This document shows, in pieces, positions 16,269 to 26,544 of a DNA stretch of 64,000 bases. The DNA is from Candidatus Symbiopectobacterium sp. NZEC151 (lineage in GTDB: Bacteria > Pseudomonadota > Gammaproteobacteria > Enterobacterales > Enterobacteriaceae). The first letter of the stretch is position 1. Every line of letters starts with the position of its first letter. The position numbers and the translations under genes were made by a program. Below the pieces are notes generated by a model. It made no database searches. It was not told where the DNA came from and saw only the letters and a program-made list of their open reading frames with translations. The DNA is taken from assembly GCF_025962655.1 (NCBI RefSeq), contig NZ_JAGFPE010000006.1, forward strand, positions 220,765 through 284,764, given 5' to 3'.

Positions 16269-17606
16269 TTAATGCGCGTCGATAAAGATAAACTTCAGCA
16301 GGAACAGCGCCGCAACCACCACCACACAAGGGCTGATTTCACGCCAGCGCCCGGTTGCCGCCTTCATCACCACATAGGAGATAAAGCCCAGGGCAATCCC
16401 TTCGGTGATGGAGAAGCTGAACGGCATCATCACCGCAGTAATGAACGCAGGCACCGCTTCGGTAAGATCGTCCCATTTCACGCGTGCCAGGCTCGAGGTC
16501 ATCAATACCCCAACATAAATCAGCGCACCTGCCGCCGCATAAGCGGGCACCATGCTGGCCAACGGTGAGAGGAAAATCACCAGCAGGAACAGAATACCGA
16601 CCACAACCGCAGTCAGTCCGGTGCGCCCGCCAACCGAGACACCGGAAGAGCTTTCGATATACGCGGTGACGGAGGAGGTGCCAATCAACGAACCGGCCAC
16701 CGAGCTGATGCTATCAACGTAAAGCGCCTGCTTCATCCGTGGGAATTTACCGCGCGCGTCGACTAACCCGGCTTTATCCGTCACACCAATCAGGGTGCCG
16801 GAGGAATCGAACAGGTTTACCAGCATAAAGGAGAAGATCACGCCGGAAAGCGCCAAATTCAGTGACCCCGACAGATCCACCTGACCGACAACGGACGTGA
16901 CGCTCGGCGGCATGGAAAACACGCCGGAAAATTTCACGTCACCCAGCAACAGGCCAATGACCGTGGTCACCACGATAGAAATCAGCACAGCGGCGTGAAT
17001 GTTACGTGAGGCCAGCACCGCAATGATAAAGAACCCCAGCGCGCCCAGCAGAACGCTGTGAGACGTCAGGTTGCCGATGGTCACCAGCGTTTCCGGGTTG
17101 GCAACAATGATGCCGGCGTTTTTCAGGCCCATCATACCGATAAACAAACCGATACCGCTGGCAATACCTAAACGCAAACTGATCGGGATGTTAGCAATCA
17201 TCCAGTAGCGAATCTGGAAAATGGTCAGTATCAGAAAGCCGACCGCGCCCCAGAAGATGGCGCCCATCGCGATCTGCCAGGAAATCCCCATAGCACCGAC
17301 GACGACGAACGCGAAAAAGGCATTCAGCCCCATGGCGGGCGCCAATGCAACCGGCAGGTTAGCCACCAGCCCCATCAAAATACTGCCAAACGCAGCAATC
17401 AGACAGGTGGTCACAAACACCGCTTGGGTATCCATGCCCGCAACACCCAGAATCTGCGGGTTTACGAAAACGATGTATACCATGGTAAGAAAGGTCGTGA
17501 ACCCAGCAATCGTTTCCGTACGCGCCGTAGTGCCATGTTGGCGCAGTTTGAATACGCGCTCCAATAAGCCTTGCTCTCCCGCAAGCTCAGGTTGTGATGT
17601 TTTCAT
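16269..17606 (-). CDS. adeP: Adenine permease (AdeP/PurP, NCS2-like AzgA family)
   Basis: This 445-residue inner-membrane proton-coupled purine importer is identical in length to E. coli AdeP and nearly collinear with it. It begins ...LLERVFKLRQHGTTARTE, followed by 12 or more hydrophobic segments, the LAPAMGLNAFF motif and LFDSSGTLIGVTDKAGL. The ATG at 17606 is preferred over a TTG two codons upstream. In E. coli adeP and yieH are also neighbours in the mnmE to phoU interval, so this is backbone. The gene is divergent from yieH across a 320-bp gap with no obvious riboswitch. Confidence 0.95.
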   Translation of the reverse strand: MKTSQPELAGEQGLLERVFKLRQHGTTARTETIAGFTTFLTMVYIVFVNPQILGVAGMDTQAVFVTTCLIAAFGSILMGLVANLPVALAPAMGLNAFFAFVVVGAMGISWQIAMGAIFWGAVGFLILTIFQIRYWMIANIPISLRLGIASGIGLFIGMMGLKNAGIIVANPETLVTIGNLTSHSVLLGALGFFIIAVLASRNIHAAVLISIVVTTVIGLLLGDVKFSGVFSMPPSVTSVVGQVDLSGSLNLALSGVIFSFMLVNLFDSSGTLIGVTDKAGLVDARGKFPRMKQALYVDSISSVAGSLIGTSSVTAYIESSSGVSVGGRTGLTAVVVGILFLLVIFLSPLASMVPAYAAAGALIYVGVLMTSSLARVKWDDLTEAVPAFITAVMMPFSFSITEGIALGFISYVVMKAATGRWREISPCVVVVAALFLLKFIFIDAH

Positions 17607-17926
17607 TATCAACGTTCCAGATAAGGAATTATGGTCGGTGGGTATCCTATAACAAAATGTGCAGAGATTAACGCCGTTAGCCGGTTTTTTTTCTCGCTAT
17701 AAGCAAACGTTATCGCGACCGATCCTCGCCACGGTATCGGGTCCTCTTTTTTCCGCAAATACGCGAGAAAAACAGCGAACCAGCCATAACGATCCGCCTT
17801 CAGAACAAAAAATGAATACCAAGTGAAAAACAGGGTTTTATCGTGTTTATGCCCGGTAAGGCCAAAATACTGGCGCAGTGGGGTAAAGTAGTGGGCGAAC
17901 CACACGCGTTACCAATAAGGAACCCC
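17607..17926. other. Divergent adeP / yieH intergenic region (320 bp)
   Basis: This stretch has no supported gene. It must carry promoters for both flanking genes. I see no purine riboswitch-like structure and no confident operator. A leftward open frame inside it has no protein-like features. Confidence 0.45.
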
Positions 17927-18592
17927 ATGTCTTCGATTGACTGTGTTTTTTTCGATTGTGATGGCACGCTGGTCGACAGCGAAGTGATTTGTTGCCAGGC
18001 CTATGTGAACATTTTTATTCCGTATGGCTTACAGTTGTCGCTGGAAGAGGTCATCAAGACCTATAAAGGCGTCAAACTCTACGACATTATCGACAGAGTG
18101 AGTACACAACATGGCCTGACAGTGGTGCCTGAAACGCTGGAAAAACACTTCCGTGCAGAGATCGCCCGGCTGTTTGAAGAATCGCTGCAACCTATTGACG
18201 GTATTCCAGAACTGCTTGCCGCGATTACGGTGCCAATGGGCGTGGTGTCGAACGGCCCGGTCAGCAAAATGCACCACTCGCTCGGGTTAACCGGTCTGCG
18301 AGAGCACTTCGCCGATCGTCTGTATAGCGGTTACGATTTGAAAAAATGGAAGCCCGATCCCGCCGTTATTTATCACGCCGCTCAGCAGATGCAGGTCAAT
18401 CTGGCAAACTGTCTGCTCGTGGAAGATTCGTTTTCAGGCGTGGAAGCGGGTATCGCCGCAGGCATTCCGGTGTACTACTACTGCGCCGACCCGCACAATC
18501 CGCCCATCGATCACCCGCTGGTGACCACCTTCCACAACATGCGTGACTTACCGCAGCTGTGGCGCGAAAAAGGCTGGAACATCACCGCCTGA
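17927..18592 (+). CDS. yieH: HAD-family 6-phosphogluconate phosphatase YieH
   Basis: This 221-residue haloacid dehalogenase-type phosphatase has the same length as E. coli YieH. Motif I is VFFDCDGTLVDSEV near the N-terminus (nucleophile Asp), motif II is VVSNGP, and KPDP with LVEDSFSGVEAG provides motifs III and IV. YieH dephosphorylates 6-phogluconate and related sugar phosphates in vitro. The ATG at 17927 has AAGGA upstream; a longer frame to 17843 is not homologous. It is divergent from adeP and convergent with the ABC transporter permease. Confidence 0.94.
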   Translation: MSSIDCVFFDCDGTLVDSEVICCQAYVNIFIPYGLQLSLEEVIKTYKGVKLYDIIDRVSTQHGLTVVPETLEKHFRAEIARLFEESLQPIDGIPELLAAITVPMGVVSNGPVSKMHHSLGLTGLREHFADRLYSGYDLKKWKPDPAVIYHAAQQMQVNLANCLLVEDSFSGVEAGIAAGIPVYYYCADPHNPPIDHPLVTTFHNMRDLPQLWREKGWNITA

Positions 18593-18607
18593 CGGCGTTA
18601 GGCCGCG

Positions 18608-19345
18608 CTAGGCTGGGCGCGGCCGCCAGCGCCACCAAAACCGACGTTTTGGCGCGTCAACCCGTGCATGCACCGCATAGCGCTGGCTGACGCGATGTGC
18701 CAACAGCTCCAACGCCAGACAGATAATAAAGTAAACCAGCGCCACAAACAGGAACACTTCGGTGGGGTAGACCATACTGCGGTTGTTAACCTGGGTGGCC
18801 AGAAACGTCAATTCCCCCACGCCCACGATATACGCCAGCGAGGTATCCTTGATTAAGGAAATCCACTGGTTGATAAACGATGGCACCATCATGCGTAGCG
18901 CCTGGGGCAACACGATAAACCAGAGTACGCGCCAGCGGCTAAAACCCAACGACAGCCCAGCCTGCCACTGCCCCTGACTGATGGCAACAATCCCCGCCTT
19001 GACGCCATGCGCCAGATAGGCCGCGCCAATAAACGCCAGAGCGCACACCACGGTGGTGATTTCAGGAATATCGACACCAAACACAATAGGCAGCAGGAAG
19101 TAAGTCCAAAAAATCAGCATGATCACCGGGATGGCGCGGAAAAAACCCAGCACCAGCGCCAACAGCGCGCCCAGCCAGCCACGCGACATCGCCAGCGCCA
19201 CCCCCAGCACCGTCCCCAAAACCGCAGAAACGATACCGGCCAATGCGCTGATGACGAGCGTCAATGCGGCCCCTCCGAGTGGGCCATCAGGAAAAGTGCC
19301 CCACAGCAGATAGCTGAGGTTATCGCTGATAATCGTAAAATCCAT
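18608..19345 (-). CDS. Polar amino acid ABC transporter, permease (second)
   Basis: This 245-residue inner-membrane permease of the His/Glu/Gln family (HisMQ type) has about five transmembrane segments and the cytoplasmic EAA-loop (GLSLGFSRWRVLWFIVLPQALR, read in pieces). It is preceded by one base from another permease gene, so the two form a heterodimeric channel. No ATP-binding gene follows: the next gene, yieH, is convergent. The substrate cannot be read from sequence; the sister permease and binding protein suggest a polar or acidic amino acid. Confidence 0.88.
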   Translation of the reverse strand: MDFTIISDNLSYLLWGTFPDGPLGGAALTLVISALAGIVSAVLGTVLGVALAMSRGWLGALLALVLGFFRAIPVIMLIFWTYFLLPIVFGVDIPEITTVVCALAFIGAAYLAHGVKAGIVAISQGQWQAGLSLGFSRWRVLWFIVLPQALRMMVPSFINQWISLIKDTSLAYIVGVGELTFLATQVNNRSMVYPTEVFLFVALVYFIICLALELLAHRVSQRYAVHARVDAPKRRFWWRWRPRPA

Positions 19346-19346
19346 G

Positions 19347-20099
19347 TTAGTGCCCTCGCGCCAATTGACGTTGCTGCCGCCACATACCCCAGCCTTCGAT
19401 CAGCGCAATGATCGCGATATACAACACCGTCGCCACGCCGAACGCCTGAAAGGTCCGCAAGGTTTCCGTCTCCACCTGACGAGAGGCATAAGAGAGTTCG
19501 GCTACGCCGATCGCCATGGTCAGAGAGGAATTCTTGATAATATTCATGTATTGCCCCAGCAGCGGTGGCAGGGCAATTTTCAGCGCCTGAGGCAGCACCA
19601 CATAACGCATGGCTTGCCAGGGCGTCAGCCCCAATGCCAGCGAGGCGTATTTTTGTCCACGCGCGACGCCGCCTATTCCTGCACGGATCTCTTCGGCAAT
19701 AAACGCGCTGGAATAGAGCGTCAGGCCAATCAATCCGGCGAGAAACTCGAAAGAGGGCCAACTCACAACGATTCCCGCAATCGCCACATCATGGGGTGAA
19801 TTCAGCCATTGCAACAGTGCACCCGGCAGCAACTGCGCCGCGCCGAAATACCAGAAGAACAACTGCACCAGCAACGGCGTATTGCGAAACAGGGCGCTGT
19901 AAGCGATTGCCGGCCAGCGCAAGAGGTTACGTTGGCTGTCTCTTGCGGCAGCAAGCACCATACCCAGCAGCGTTGATAGCACCACCACACACAGAGAAAG
20001 CCACAGTGTCAGCAAAAAACCGTGCCACAGCCATGACAGATAACGAGATGCCAGCAGCCAGTTTTCCAAAAAAGAAGCAACGTTTTCAGTCAATGTCAT
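19347..20099 (-). CDS. Polar amino acid ABC transporter, permease (first)
   Basis: This permease has 250 residues from the ATG at 20099; a GTG nine codons upstream (20126) is a possible alternative start because the ATG has a very short ribosome-binding spacing. Hydrophobic segments and the EAA-loop (ALGLTPWQAMRYVVLPQAL) are typical of the HisMQ family. The second permease begins one base after its stop. It lies downstream of the binding-protein gene, separated by a hairpin at 20144-20166, the usual order in such operons. Confidence 0.87.
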   Translation of the reverse strand: MTLTENVASFLENWLLASRYLSWLWHGFLLTLWLSLCVVVLSTLLGMVLAAARDSQRNLLRWPAIAYSALFRNTPLLVQLFFWYFGAAQLLPGALLQWLNSPHDVAIAGIVVSWPSFEFLAGLIGLTLYSSAFIAEEIRAGIGGVARGQKYASLALGLTPWQAMRYVVLPQALKIALPPLLGQYMNIIKNSSLTMAIGVAELSYASRQVETETLRTFQAFGVATVLYIAIIALIEGWGMWRQQRQLARGH

Positions 20100-20143
20100 A
20101 CCCTGTTCGCGGTAGTAAAAACGCACTGTTGCAGAAACGACAA

Positions 20144-20166
20144 TGCCCTCTGTTCAACAGAGGGCA
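20144..20166 (-). repeat. Hairpin between the binding-protein and permease genes
   Basis: Perfect 11-bp arms TGCCCTCTGTT (20144-20154) and AACAGAGGGCA (20156-20166) meet almost without a spacer. In ABC operons such hairpins after the binding-protein gene protect its mRNA and lower permease expression. Confidence 0.7.
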
Positions 20167-20215
20167 GAATGAGGTGTCACCTGATCACGTTAGCACGTGT
20201 GGGCGGATAAGAGCA

Positions 20216-21055
20216 TCAGGCTTTCGGTTGTTTATCCAACGGCGCAAAGGTGAAATCACCACGCGGTTGAGCAGATTTTGTGGTCGGCCCAAACCAACGA
20301 TCGTAGGTCTGTTTCGCTTCACCGGTTTTTTCCAGTTGCAGCAGCGTTTCATCCACCTTCTGTGTCAGGCGATCTTCGCCTTTAGGAACGCCCACCCCTT
20401 GGTATTCCTTGGTGATGCTAAACGGAGAGATTTCAAACTCCGCTTTTTGTGCATCTGGCACGTTAGCCAGTAAGCCAACCAGCTTGGCATCATCCTGAGT
20501 GATGGCCTGGACGTTACCATTACGCAAGGCAGCGAAAGCAAGCGGTGTGTCGTCATAAGAGATGACTTTTGCCGTTGGGTAATGTTCACGCAGCGTGATC
20601 TCTTGCACAGTGCCTTTATCAGCACCAATCCGCAGCGCTTTAATGTCTTCCGGCGTTTTCAGTACGCCTTTACGCGCGATAAATTTCTGCCCAGTGGCGA
20701 AGTAGGGAATACTGAAATTCACCTGCTTGGCGCGCTCATCGGTAATGGTGAAATTGGCGGCGATCAAATCGACTTTCTGCGAGGTCAGTAACGGAATACG
20801 GTTAGCCGGGTTGGTGGCGCGCAGTTCGACTTTCACACCCAGCGCTTTGCCGATGGCTTCCGCGATATCCACATCATAGCCCACCAGCTTTTTGGTTTGC
20901 GGATCGACAAAACCAAACGGCGGGTTGCTGTCAAACACCGCAATTTTTACTACGCCCGCTTTCTGGATATCATCCAGCTTGTCCGCCTGAGCGACACCGG
21001 AAACAGAAATCAAACCCGCCAGTAACGTTAATGCAACAACTTGTTTTTTCACCAT
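20216..21055 (-). CDS. Polar amino acid ABC transporter, periplasmic substrate-binding protein
   Basis: This protein of about 279 residues has a signal peptide (MVKKQVVALTLLAGLISVSG, cleavage after VAQA). The mature part has the family-3 solute-binding signature: GYDVDIAEAIGKALGVKVEL and the domain hinge typical of Glu/Gln/His-binding proteins. An Arg in LRATNPANRIPLL probably binds the substrate carboxylate. The start is uncertain between ATG 21055 and the next-codon GTG 21052, which has the better-spaced AAGGG. It heads the operon with two permeases but without an ATPase gene. Confidence 0.88.
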   Translation of the reverse strand: MVKKQVVALTLLAGLISVSGVAQADKLDDIQKAGVVKIAVFDSNPPFGFVDPQTKKLVGYDVDIAEAIGKALGVKVELRATNPANRIPLLTSQKVDLIAANFTITDERAKQVNFSIPYFATGQKFIARKGVLKTPEDIKALRIGADKGTVQEITLREHYPTAKVISYDDTPLAFAALRNGNVQAITQDDAKLVGLLANVPDAQKAEFEISPFSITKEYQGVGVPKGEDRLTQKVDETLLQLEKTGEAKQTYDRWFGPTTKSAQPRGDFTFAPLDKQPKA

Positions 21056-21221
21056 TTCCCTTATCACCCTTATACGTTTTGTTAGTCAGCAAGCTAACAG
21101 TCCGCGCGGCAATCAGGAAATAATAAAAATGGATAATATTATAATCTTATGTCACATAGCCGAGTTTCAGACTCAGGGAAGGCGTTTTAGGAAAGATAAA
21201 ACTTGGGTGGCGGAGGGAGAA

Positions 21222-21243
21222 GCCGGACGATTCGTCCGGCCAG
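21222..21243 (-). terminator. Hairpin after the small putative outer-membrane gene
   Basis: GCCGGACGATTCGTCCGGC is a near-perfect palindrome just past the stop of the frame at 21249-21446. Read leftward it is followed by a pyrimidine-rich stretch. Confidence 0.55.
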
Positions 21244-21248
21244 CGGGT

Positions 21249-21446
21249 TTAGAACCTGTATTGCACACCGACGGTGGTAATAAAATAGTCGTTCTTGATA
21301 CCGCTGAGGTTCTCGCCTCTGTCGATAGCGTCGTCACCGTAGTCATTAACGTTTGCACTGTCTTTCTCTTCATGAAAATTTCCCGGCCCGGTGCCTGCTA
21401 TTGCAGAGGATAAGAAAAGGACAAAAACCAAATACTTCAATTGCAT
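21249..21446 (-). CDS. Small exported protein with a porin-like C-terminus (possible deletion remnant)
   Basis: This 65-residue frame starts with a signal peptide (MQLKYLVFVLFLSSAIAG), continues with an acidic middle, and ends NDYFITTVGVQYRF. The ending, alternating hydrophobic residues closing with a terminal Phe, is the signal recognised by the BAM machinery in outer-membrane beta-barrels. A barrel cannot be built from 65 residues, so this may be a barrel gene that lost its middle by an in-frame deletion, or a novel small protein. The hairpin just behind the stop supports transcription. I do not recognise a family. Confidence 0.45.
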   Translation of the reverse strand: MQLKYLVFVLFLSSAIAGTGPGNFHEEKDSANVNDYGDDAIDRGENLSGIKNDYFITTVGVQYRF

Positions 21447-21725
21447 TACACGATTCTCTTTCTTTTGAACAAGCGATTCAAGGCGATCGACGTAGAGTAA
21501 ATATTACTTTTTTTAAGAGGAGTGCTTGCTTAAAAATTTCTGATAAGCGGTAATGATTTCAACATTAAAAAGCATTCCCTTGCCATATCGCACGCCTCCC
21601 AACCAAGGCTGCGCATTATACTTAAAAATATGTCCAATTCTCGCAAACCAAAACATTGTTTATATTTCGTTTAAATTAACAACAATAGAATTTCCAGAAA
21701 ACACAGCAACTATAAAGGAATGAAA

Positions 21726-22928
21726 ATGCCTCTAAGTCACGAAAAAACAACCAAAATAGCATCAATATTACTTTGTATATCAAGCGTGACAGGATGCGAT
21801 TATTTGGAAAAAGACCAGCTTGAAACACAAAATACTAAAAAAACCGGGACCGTTCTTGAAACGAATATAGAAGATGACATTGTCATCCCAGTCATGATAA
21901 ACAACAAGAAATTAAATTTTCTCGTTGATACTGGCTCCAGCGTAACCGTTATTGATGAAAAAATAGCGAATTCGATAACACGCCCCTTACTTTCATCAGA
22001 AATCCCACAGAATTATCGCCAGGAATTTTCAAACGTCACGACGGTTTCTGGACGGTTGGAGGGCCATCAATTTACCCTGTTGAAACCGACCACCTTTACT
22101 GTAGGCACACAAGAGATCAATGACAGCGACATATGGGTTTCACTCGATTTGTCGCTGGTGACGCAATCGATGGGAACAAAGATAGACGGTATCATCGGTA
22201 TTGATACGTTTAGGCGGTTTAATTGGAAAGTCGATAATGACAAAAAAAAGGTTATTATTTCCGACACGCTCCCCTCCGCATCGGATTATCAGGCGTGCAC
22301 AGGTTATGATGACAGTTACAACCGGATGCCACAACTCTGGTTTAAATATAAAAATAATGATGTGGCCTTTCGCATGGATACCGGTGCCGATCATAGCTTC
22401 GTTTCCAATGAATTCATCAATTATGTCAAAGAGAACAAGCTATCACTTGAATTATTGTCTAGCAATGAACCGATGGCCGAAGCGGGTGGCTTAGTAAAAA
22501 GCACCCAATATATCTTACAGGACTTTATCTTTAATGGGTTGCCATTAAATAAGATGGAGTTTTCCGATAATCAGGAAGGGAAATTTCATGTCGGGATGGA
22601 TTTCTTGTCTCGGTTTAAACGCTATACGTTTATCCCTTCACGCATGATGTTTTGCTATGACGCTGACTCTATTGAAAAAAACAGCATTCCCCATGAACGC
22701 TCCATTGCGATACGTTACATGGATGGAAACATCGAAGTGTTTTACAACAATAACGAAGAAATACAAAAATATGGATTAAAGAATGGCGATAGGATATTAA
22801 CCATCAACAACACCCGATACTCACCAGAAAAGATAAAAACGGTGAGAAAATTGTTAACTCAGGAGCCAAAAGGGACATTGGCACTGACCATTCAGCGAGA
22901 AAATCAGGTGATGGATATTATGCTCTAA
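21726..22928 (+). CDS. Lipoprotein with two retropepsin-like aspartyl protease motifs and a PDZ-like tail
   Basis: This 400-residue lipoprotein has a signal ending in VTGC (lipobox, Cys24). Two aspartyl protease motifs are visible: FLVDTGSSVTVID (Asp68) and FRMDTGADHSFV (Asp218), each with the hydrophobic strands of a retropepsin lobe. The last 80 residues (GDRILTINN) look like a PDZ-type domain. The arrangement resembles bacterial two-lobed retropepsin-like proteins whose substrates are unknown. The ATG at 21726 is preferred over 21720 because AAGGA is then properly spaced. The gene and its upstream region are AT-rich compared with phoU and the ABC genes. It stands alone. Confidence 0.78.
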   Translation: MPLSHEKTTKIASILLCISSVTGCDYLEKDQLETQNTKKTGTVLETNIEDDIVIPVMINNKKLNFLVDTGSSVTVIDEKIANSITRPLLSSEIPQNYRQEFSNVTTVSGRLEGHQFTLLKPTTFTVGTQEINDSDIWVSLDLSLVTQSMGTKIDGIIGIDTFRRFNWKVDNDKKKVIISDTLPSASDYQACTGYDDSYNRMPQLWFKYKNNDVAFRMDTGADHSFVSNEFINYVKENKLSLELLSSNEPMAEAGGLVKSTQYILQDFIFNGLPLNKMEFSDNQEGKFHVGMDFLSRFKRYTFIPSRMMFCYDADSIEKNSIPHERSIAIRYMDGNIEVFYNNNEEIQKYGLKNGDRILTINNTRYSPEKIKTVRKLLTQEPKGTLALTIQRENQVMDIML

Positions 22929-22978
22929 ACAACGTGTTTAACACTACGCCCCTAACGGGGCGTAGTAGCCAGCAAAAA

Positions 22979-23713
22979 TCACTGAGGCGCAGGTCCGTTT
23001 TTCTCTTTTTCCAACAGTTTTTCCAGCGCGTCACCGCCAATATGACGGAAATCCTGCCCTTTAACGAAGTAGAAAATAAACTCGCAGATATTCTGGCAAC
23101 GGTCGCCGATGCGTTCGATGGAACGGGCGCAAAACAGCGCGGTCAATACGCTCGGAATGGTGCGTGAGTCTTCCATCATGTGCGTCATCAGCTGGCGTAC
23201 AATGCCTTCATACTCTTTATCGACCTTTTTATCTTCACGGTAGATACGGATAGCTTCATCCAGATCCATGCGCGCAAAGGCGTCCAGTACATCATGCAGC
23301 ATTTCTACCGTGTGGCGACCCAACGATTCCAGGCTAACCAGCAAAGGCTGATGCTGGTGTGAATATTTCTCCAACGCAGTGCGACAGATTTTATCCGCGA
23401 CGTCACCAATGCGCTCCAGCTCAGAAATGGTCTTGATGATTGCCATCACCAGACGCAAATCACTCGCCGTTGGCTGACGCTTGGCGATGATACGCACGCA
23501 GGCTTCATCGATGGTCACCTCCATCAAGTTCACCTTGGCATCACCTTCAATCACGCGCTGGGCCAATTCCGCGTCACGGTTGTGCATTGCCGTAATGGCA
23601 TCCGTCAGTTGCTGCTCGACCAAACCGCCCATGGTCATCACCTGGGTGCGAATGTGCTCAAGCTCAGCGTTGAACTGCCCGGAAATGTGTTTGTTCAGAT
23701 TCAGATTGTCCAT
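22979..23713 (-). CDS. phoU: Phosphate signalling protein PhoU
   Basis: This 244-residue negative regulator links PstSCAB transport to PhoR/PhoB and holds the Pho regulon off in high phosphate. It starts [19 protein letters not shown] as in E. coli (241 residues). Both three-helix repeats are present, with the metal-binding E/DXXXD motifs in [12 protein letters not shown] and [12 protein letters not shown]. The start at 23713 lies 14 bp beyond the pstB stop. It is the last gene of pstSCAB-phoU. Confidence 0.97.
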   Translation of the reverse strand: MDNLNLNKHISGQFNAELEHIRTQVMTMGGLVEQQLTDAITAMHNRDAELAQRVIEGDAKVNLMEVTIDEACVRIIAKRQPTASDLRLVMAIIKTISELERIGDVADKICRTALEKYSHQHQPLLVSLESLGRHTVEMLHDVLDAFARMDLDEAIRIYREDKKVDKEYEGIVRQLMTHMMEDSRTIPSVLTALFCARSIERIGDRCQNICEFIFYFVKGQDFRHIGGDALEKLLEKEKNGPAPQ

Positions 23714-23727
23714 GATGCTTCCTGTAA

Positions 23728-24519
<792 letters not shown>

Positions 24520-24555
24520 TTAACTGGCGCATCGTCCGACACGCCGTTGAATCCA

Positions 24556-25443
24556 TTAATGTTTCTTCTTCGCGAACAGGATACGCGCCACAATGTTCAG
24601 CAACAGCACGCACAGCGTAATCAGCAGTACCCCCGCCCAGGCCAGCTGTTGCCACTCCACAAACGGACTCATCGCGAATTTGAAGATGGTGACCGGCAAG
24701 TTGGCGATCGGGTGCATCATGTCGGTGTTCCAGAACTGGTTGGACAGCGACGTAAACAGCAGCGGTGCGGTCTCCCCGGCGATGCGGGCAATGGCCAGCA
24801 GCACGCCGGTGATAATGCCGGAAACAGAGGCTTTCAGCGTGATGGCCGAAATCATTTTCCACTTCGGCGTTCCCAGCGCATAGGCCGCTTCACGCAGGCT
24901 GTCGGGAACCAGTTTCAGCATGTTCTCCGTGGTACGAATCACGATTGGCACCTGCAACAGCGCCAACGCAATCACCCCCGCCCACCCCGAGAAGTGCTGC
25001 ATTTTTGTCACGACAATCGAGTAGACAAACAGGCCAACCACAATGGAAGGTGCTGACAATAAGATATCGTTAATAAAACGAATCACTTCAGAGATAAAAG
25101 ATTTACGGCCATATTCCGCCAGGTAGATGCCCGCCATAATGCCGAGCGGTGTACCCAATACGGTGGCCCAGAAAATCAGCAATCCGCTGCCGACAATGGC
25201 GTTGGCAAGCCCACCGCCCGCCGTATTGGGCGGTGGCGTCATTTCGGTAAACAGCGCCAGCGACATGCCGTCGATCCCTCTCACCACGGTGGAGAACAGG
25301 ATCCATACCAGCCAGAACAGGCCAAACGCCATGGTGGTCATAGAAAGGCATAGCGCAATGCGGTTCTTCTGGCGACGCCAGGCCTGCATCTTCTGTCGGG
25401 TACGCGCCAGCGTGGCTTCTTGTTCCATTCCTAACGCCGCCAT
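24556..25443 (-). CDS. pstA: Phosphate ABC transporter permease PstA
   Basis: This 295-residue inner-membrane permease (E. coli 296) has six predicted transmembrane segments, the EMTPPPNT...GGGLANA loop, and the EAA-type loop [13 protein letters not shown]. It pairs with PstC to form the phosphate channel. Its ATG overlaps the pstC stop by one base (TAATG), so translation is coupled. Confidence 0.97.
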   Translation of the reverse strand: MAALGMEQEATLARTRQKMQAWRRQKNRIALCLSMTTMAFGLFWLVWILFSTVVRGIDGMSLALFTEMTPPPNTAGGGLANAIVGSGLLIFWATVLGTPLGIMAGIYLAEYGRKSFISEVIRFINDILLSAPSIVVGLFVYSIVVTKMQHFSGWAGVIALALLQVPIVIRTTENMLKLVPDSLREAAYALGTPKWKMISAITLKASVSGIITGVLLAIARIAGETAPLLFTSLSNQFWNTDMMHPIANLPVTIFKFAMSPFVEWQQLAWAGVLLITLCVLLLNIVARILFAKKKH

Positions 25444-26402
25444 TAGCGTGCCCCCTCATTTTTTGCCAAACGCATAATCATCAACTTAGACAGCGCCAGC
25501 ACGATAAAGGTAATCACAAACAGGATCAGGCCGAGCTGCATCAATGCCGCCGTGTGCAGGCCAGATTCCGCTTCGGCAAATTCGTTCGCTAACGCGGAGG
25601 TAATACTGTTGCCGGGCATAAAGAGAGAGATACTGTCCAACTGGTAGGTATTACCGATAATAAAGGTCACGGCCATGGTTTCGCCCAGAGCACGTCCTAA
25701 CCCGAGCATGACGCCGCCAATCACCCCATTTTTAGTGAAGGGCAGTACGATGCGCCAAATCACTTCCCACGTCGTGCAACCAATACCGTAAGCAGACTCT
25801 TTCATCATTACTGGTGTTTGCTCAAACACGTCACGCATTACGGCGGCAATGTAAGGGATGATCATAATGGCCAGAATCACACCCGCGGCCAGAATACCGA
25901 TACCAAACGCCGGGCCAGAGAACAACGTTCCCAAAAAAGGAATGCCGGACAGGATATTCCCTACCGGTTGCTGGAAGTATTTGGCAAACAACGGTGCGAA
26001 GATAAACAGACCCCACATGCCGTAAACGATACTCGGAATGGCGGCCAATAATTCGATGGCAACGCCCAGCGGACGTTTTAACCAGTTCGGTGCCAGTTCG
26101 GTCAGGAACAGGGCGATACCGAAGCTGATAGGGATAGCAATAATCAGGGCAATCAGCGAGGTCACGACGGTGCCGTAAATCGGTACCAACGCACCGAACT
26201 GCCCGGCAGGCGCGTCCCACTCTTTGGTCCACAAGAATGCCAGACCAAACTTCTCAATGCTCGGCCAGGATGCCACGATCAGGGATACGATGATGCCGCC
26301 CAGCAGCAGCAGCGTCAGCAGCGCGGAGGCTCTTACCATCGCGCTAAAGATGACGTCGCCCAGCTTTCCGGGGGCTTTCATGGTTGGCTTATACTCAGCC
26401 AT
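25443..26402 (-). CDS. pstC: Phosphate ABC transporter permease PstC
   Basis: This permease has 319 residues from the ATG at 26402, exactly the E. coli length; an 11-codon upstream extension is not homologous. It is collinear with E. coli PstC, including [26 protein letters not shown] and the cytoplasmic loop [13 protein letters not shown], with six transmembrane segments. It lies between pstS and pstA in the pst operon. Confidence 0.97.
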   Translation of the reverse strand: MAEYKPTMKAPGKLGDVIFSAMVRASALLTLLLLGGIIVSLIVASWPSIEKFGLAFLWTKEWDAPAGQFGALVPIYGTVVTSLIALIIAIPISFGIALFLTELAPNWLKRPLGVAIELLAAIPSIVYGMWGLFIFAPLFAKYFQQPVGNILSGIPFLGTLFSGPAFGIGILAAGVILAIMIIPYIAAVMRDVFEQTPVMMKESAYGIGCTTWEVIWRIVLPFTKNGVIGGVMLGLGRALGETMAVTFIIGNTYQLDSISLFMPGNSITSALANEFAEAESGLHTAALMQLGLILFVITFIVLALSKLMIMRLAKNEGAR

Positions 26403-26544
26403 AGGGCTCTCTTCTTCAGTGTTATACCCAATCAATTCGGGTATGTTTCATTTGACAGGCAAAGGCGGAGGGGCTTCCCGCCCATCCGCCATAACTTATG
26501 TCAGTGCCTTGTTAACCGCACAAGGGCTTGCATAGCGTCAATGC

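Noticed and set aside
17815..17845. Possible KdgR site upstream of yieH
   Set aside because: The sequence near 17824-17842 has the right flanks but a central spacer two bases too long, and yieH is not a pectin gene.
17609..17905. 98-codon frame between adeP and yieH
   Set aside because: It covers the shared promoter region, lacks a good ribosome binding site, and its translation is not protein-like.
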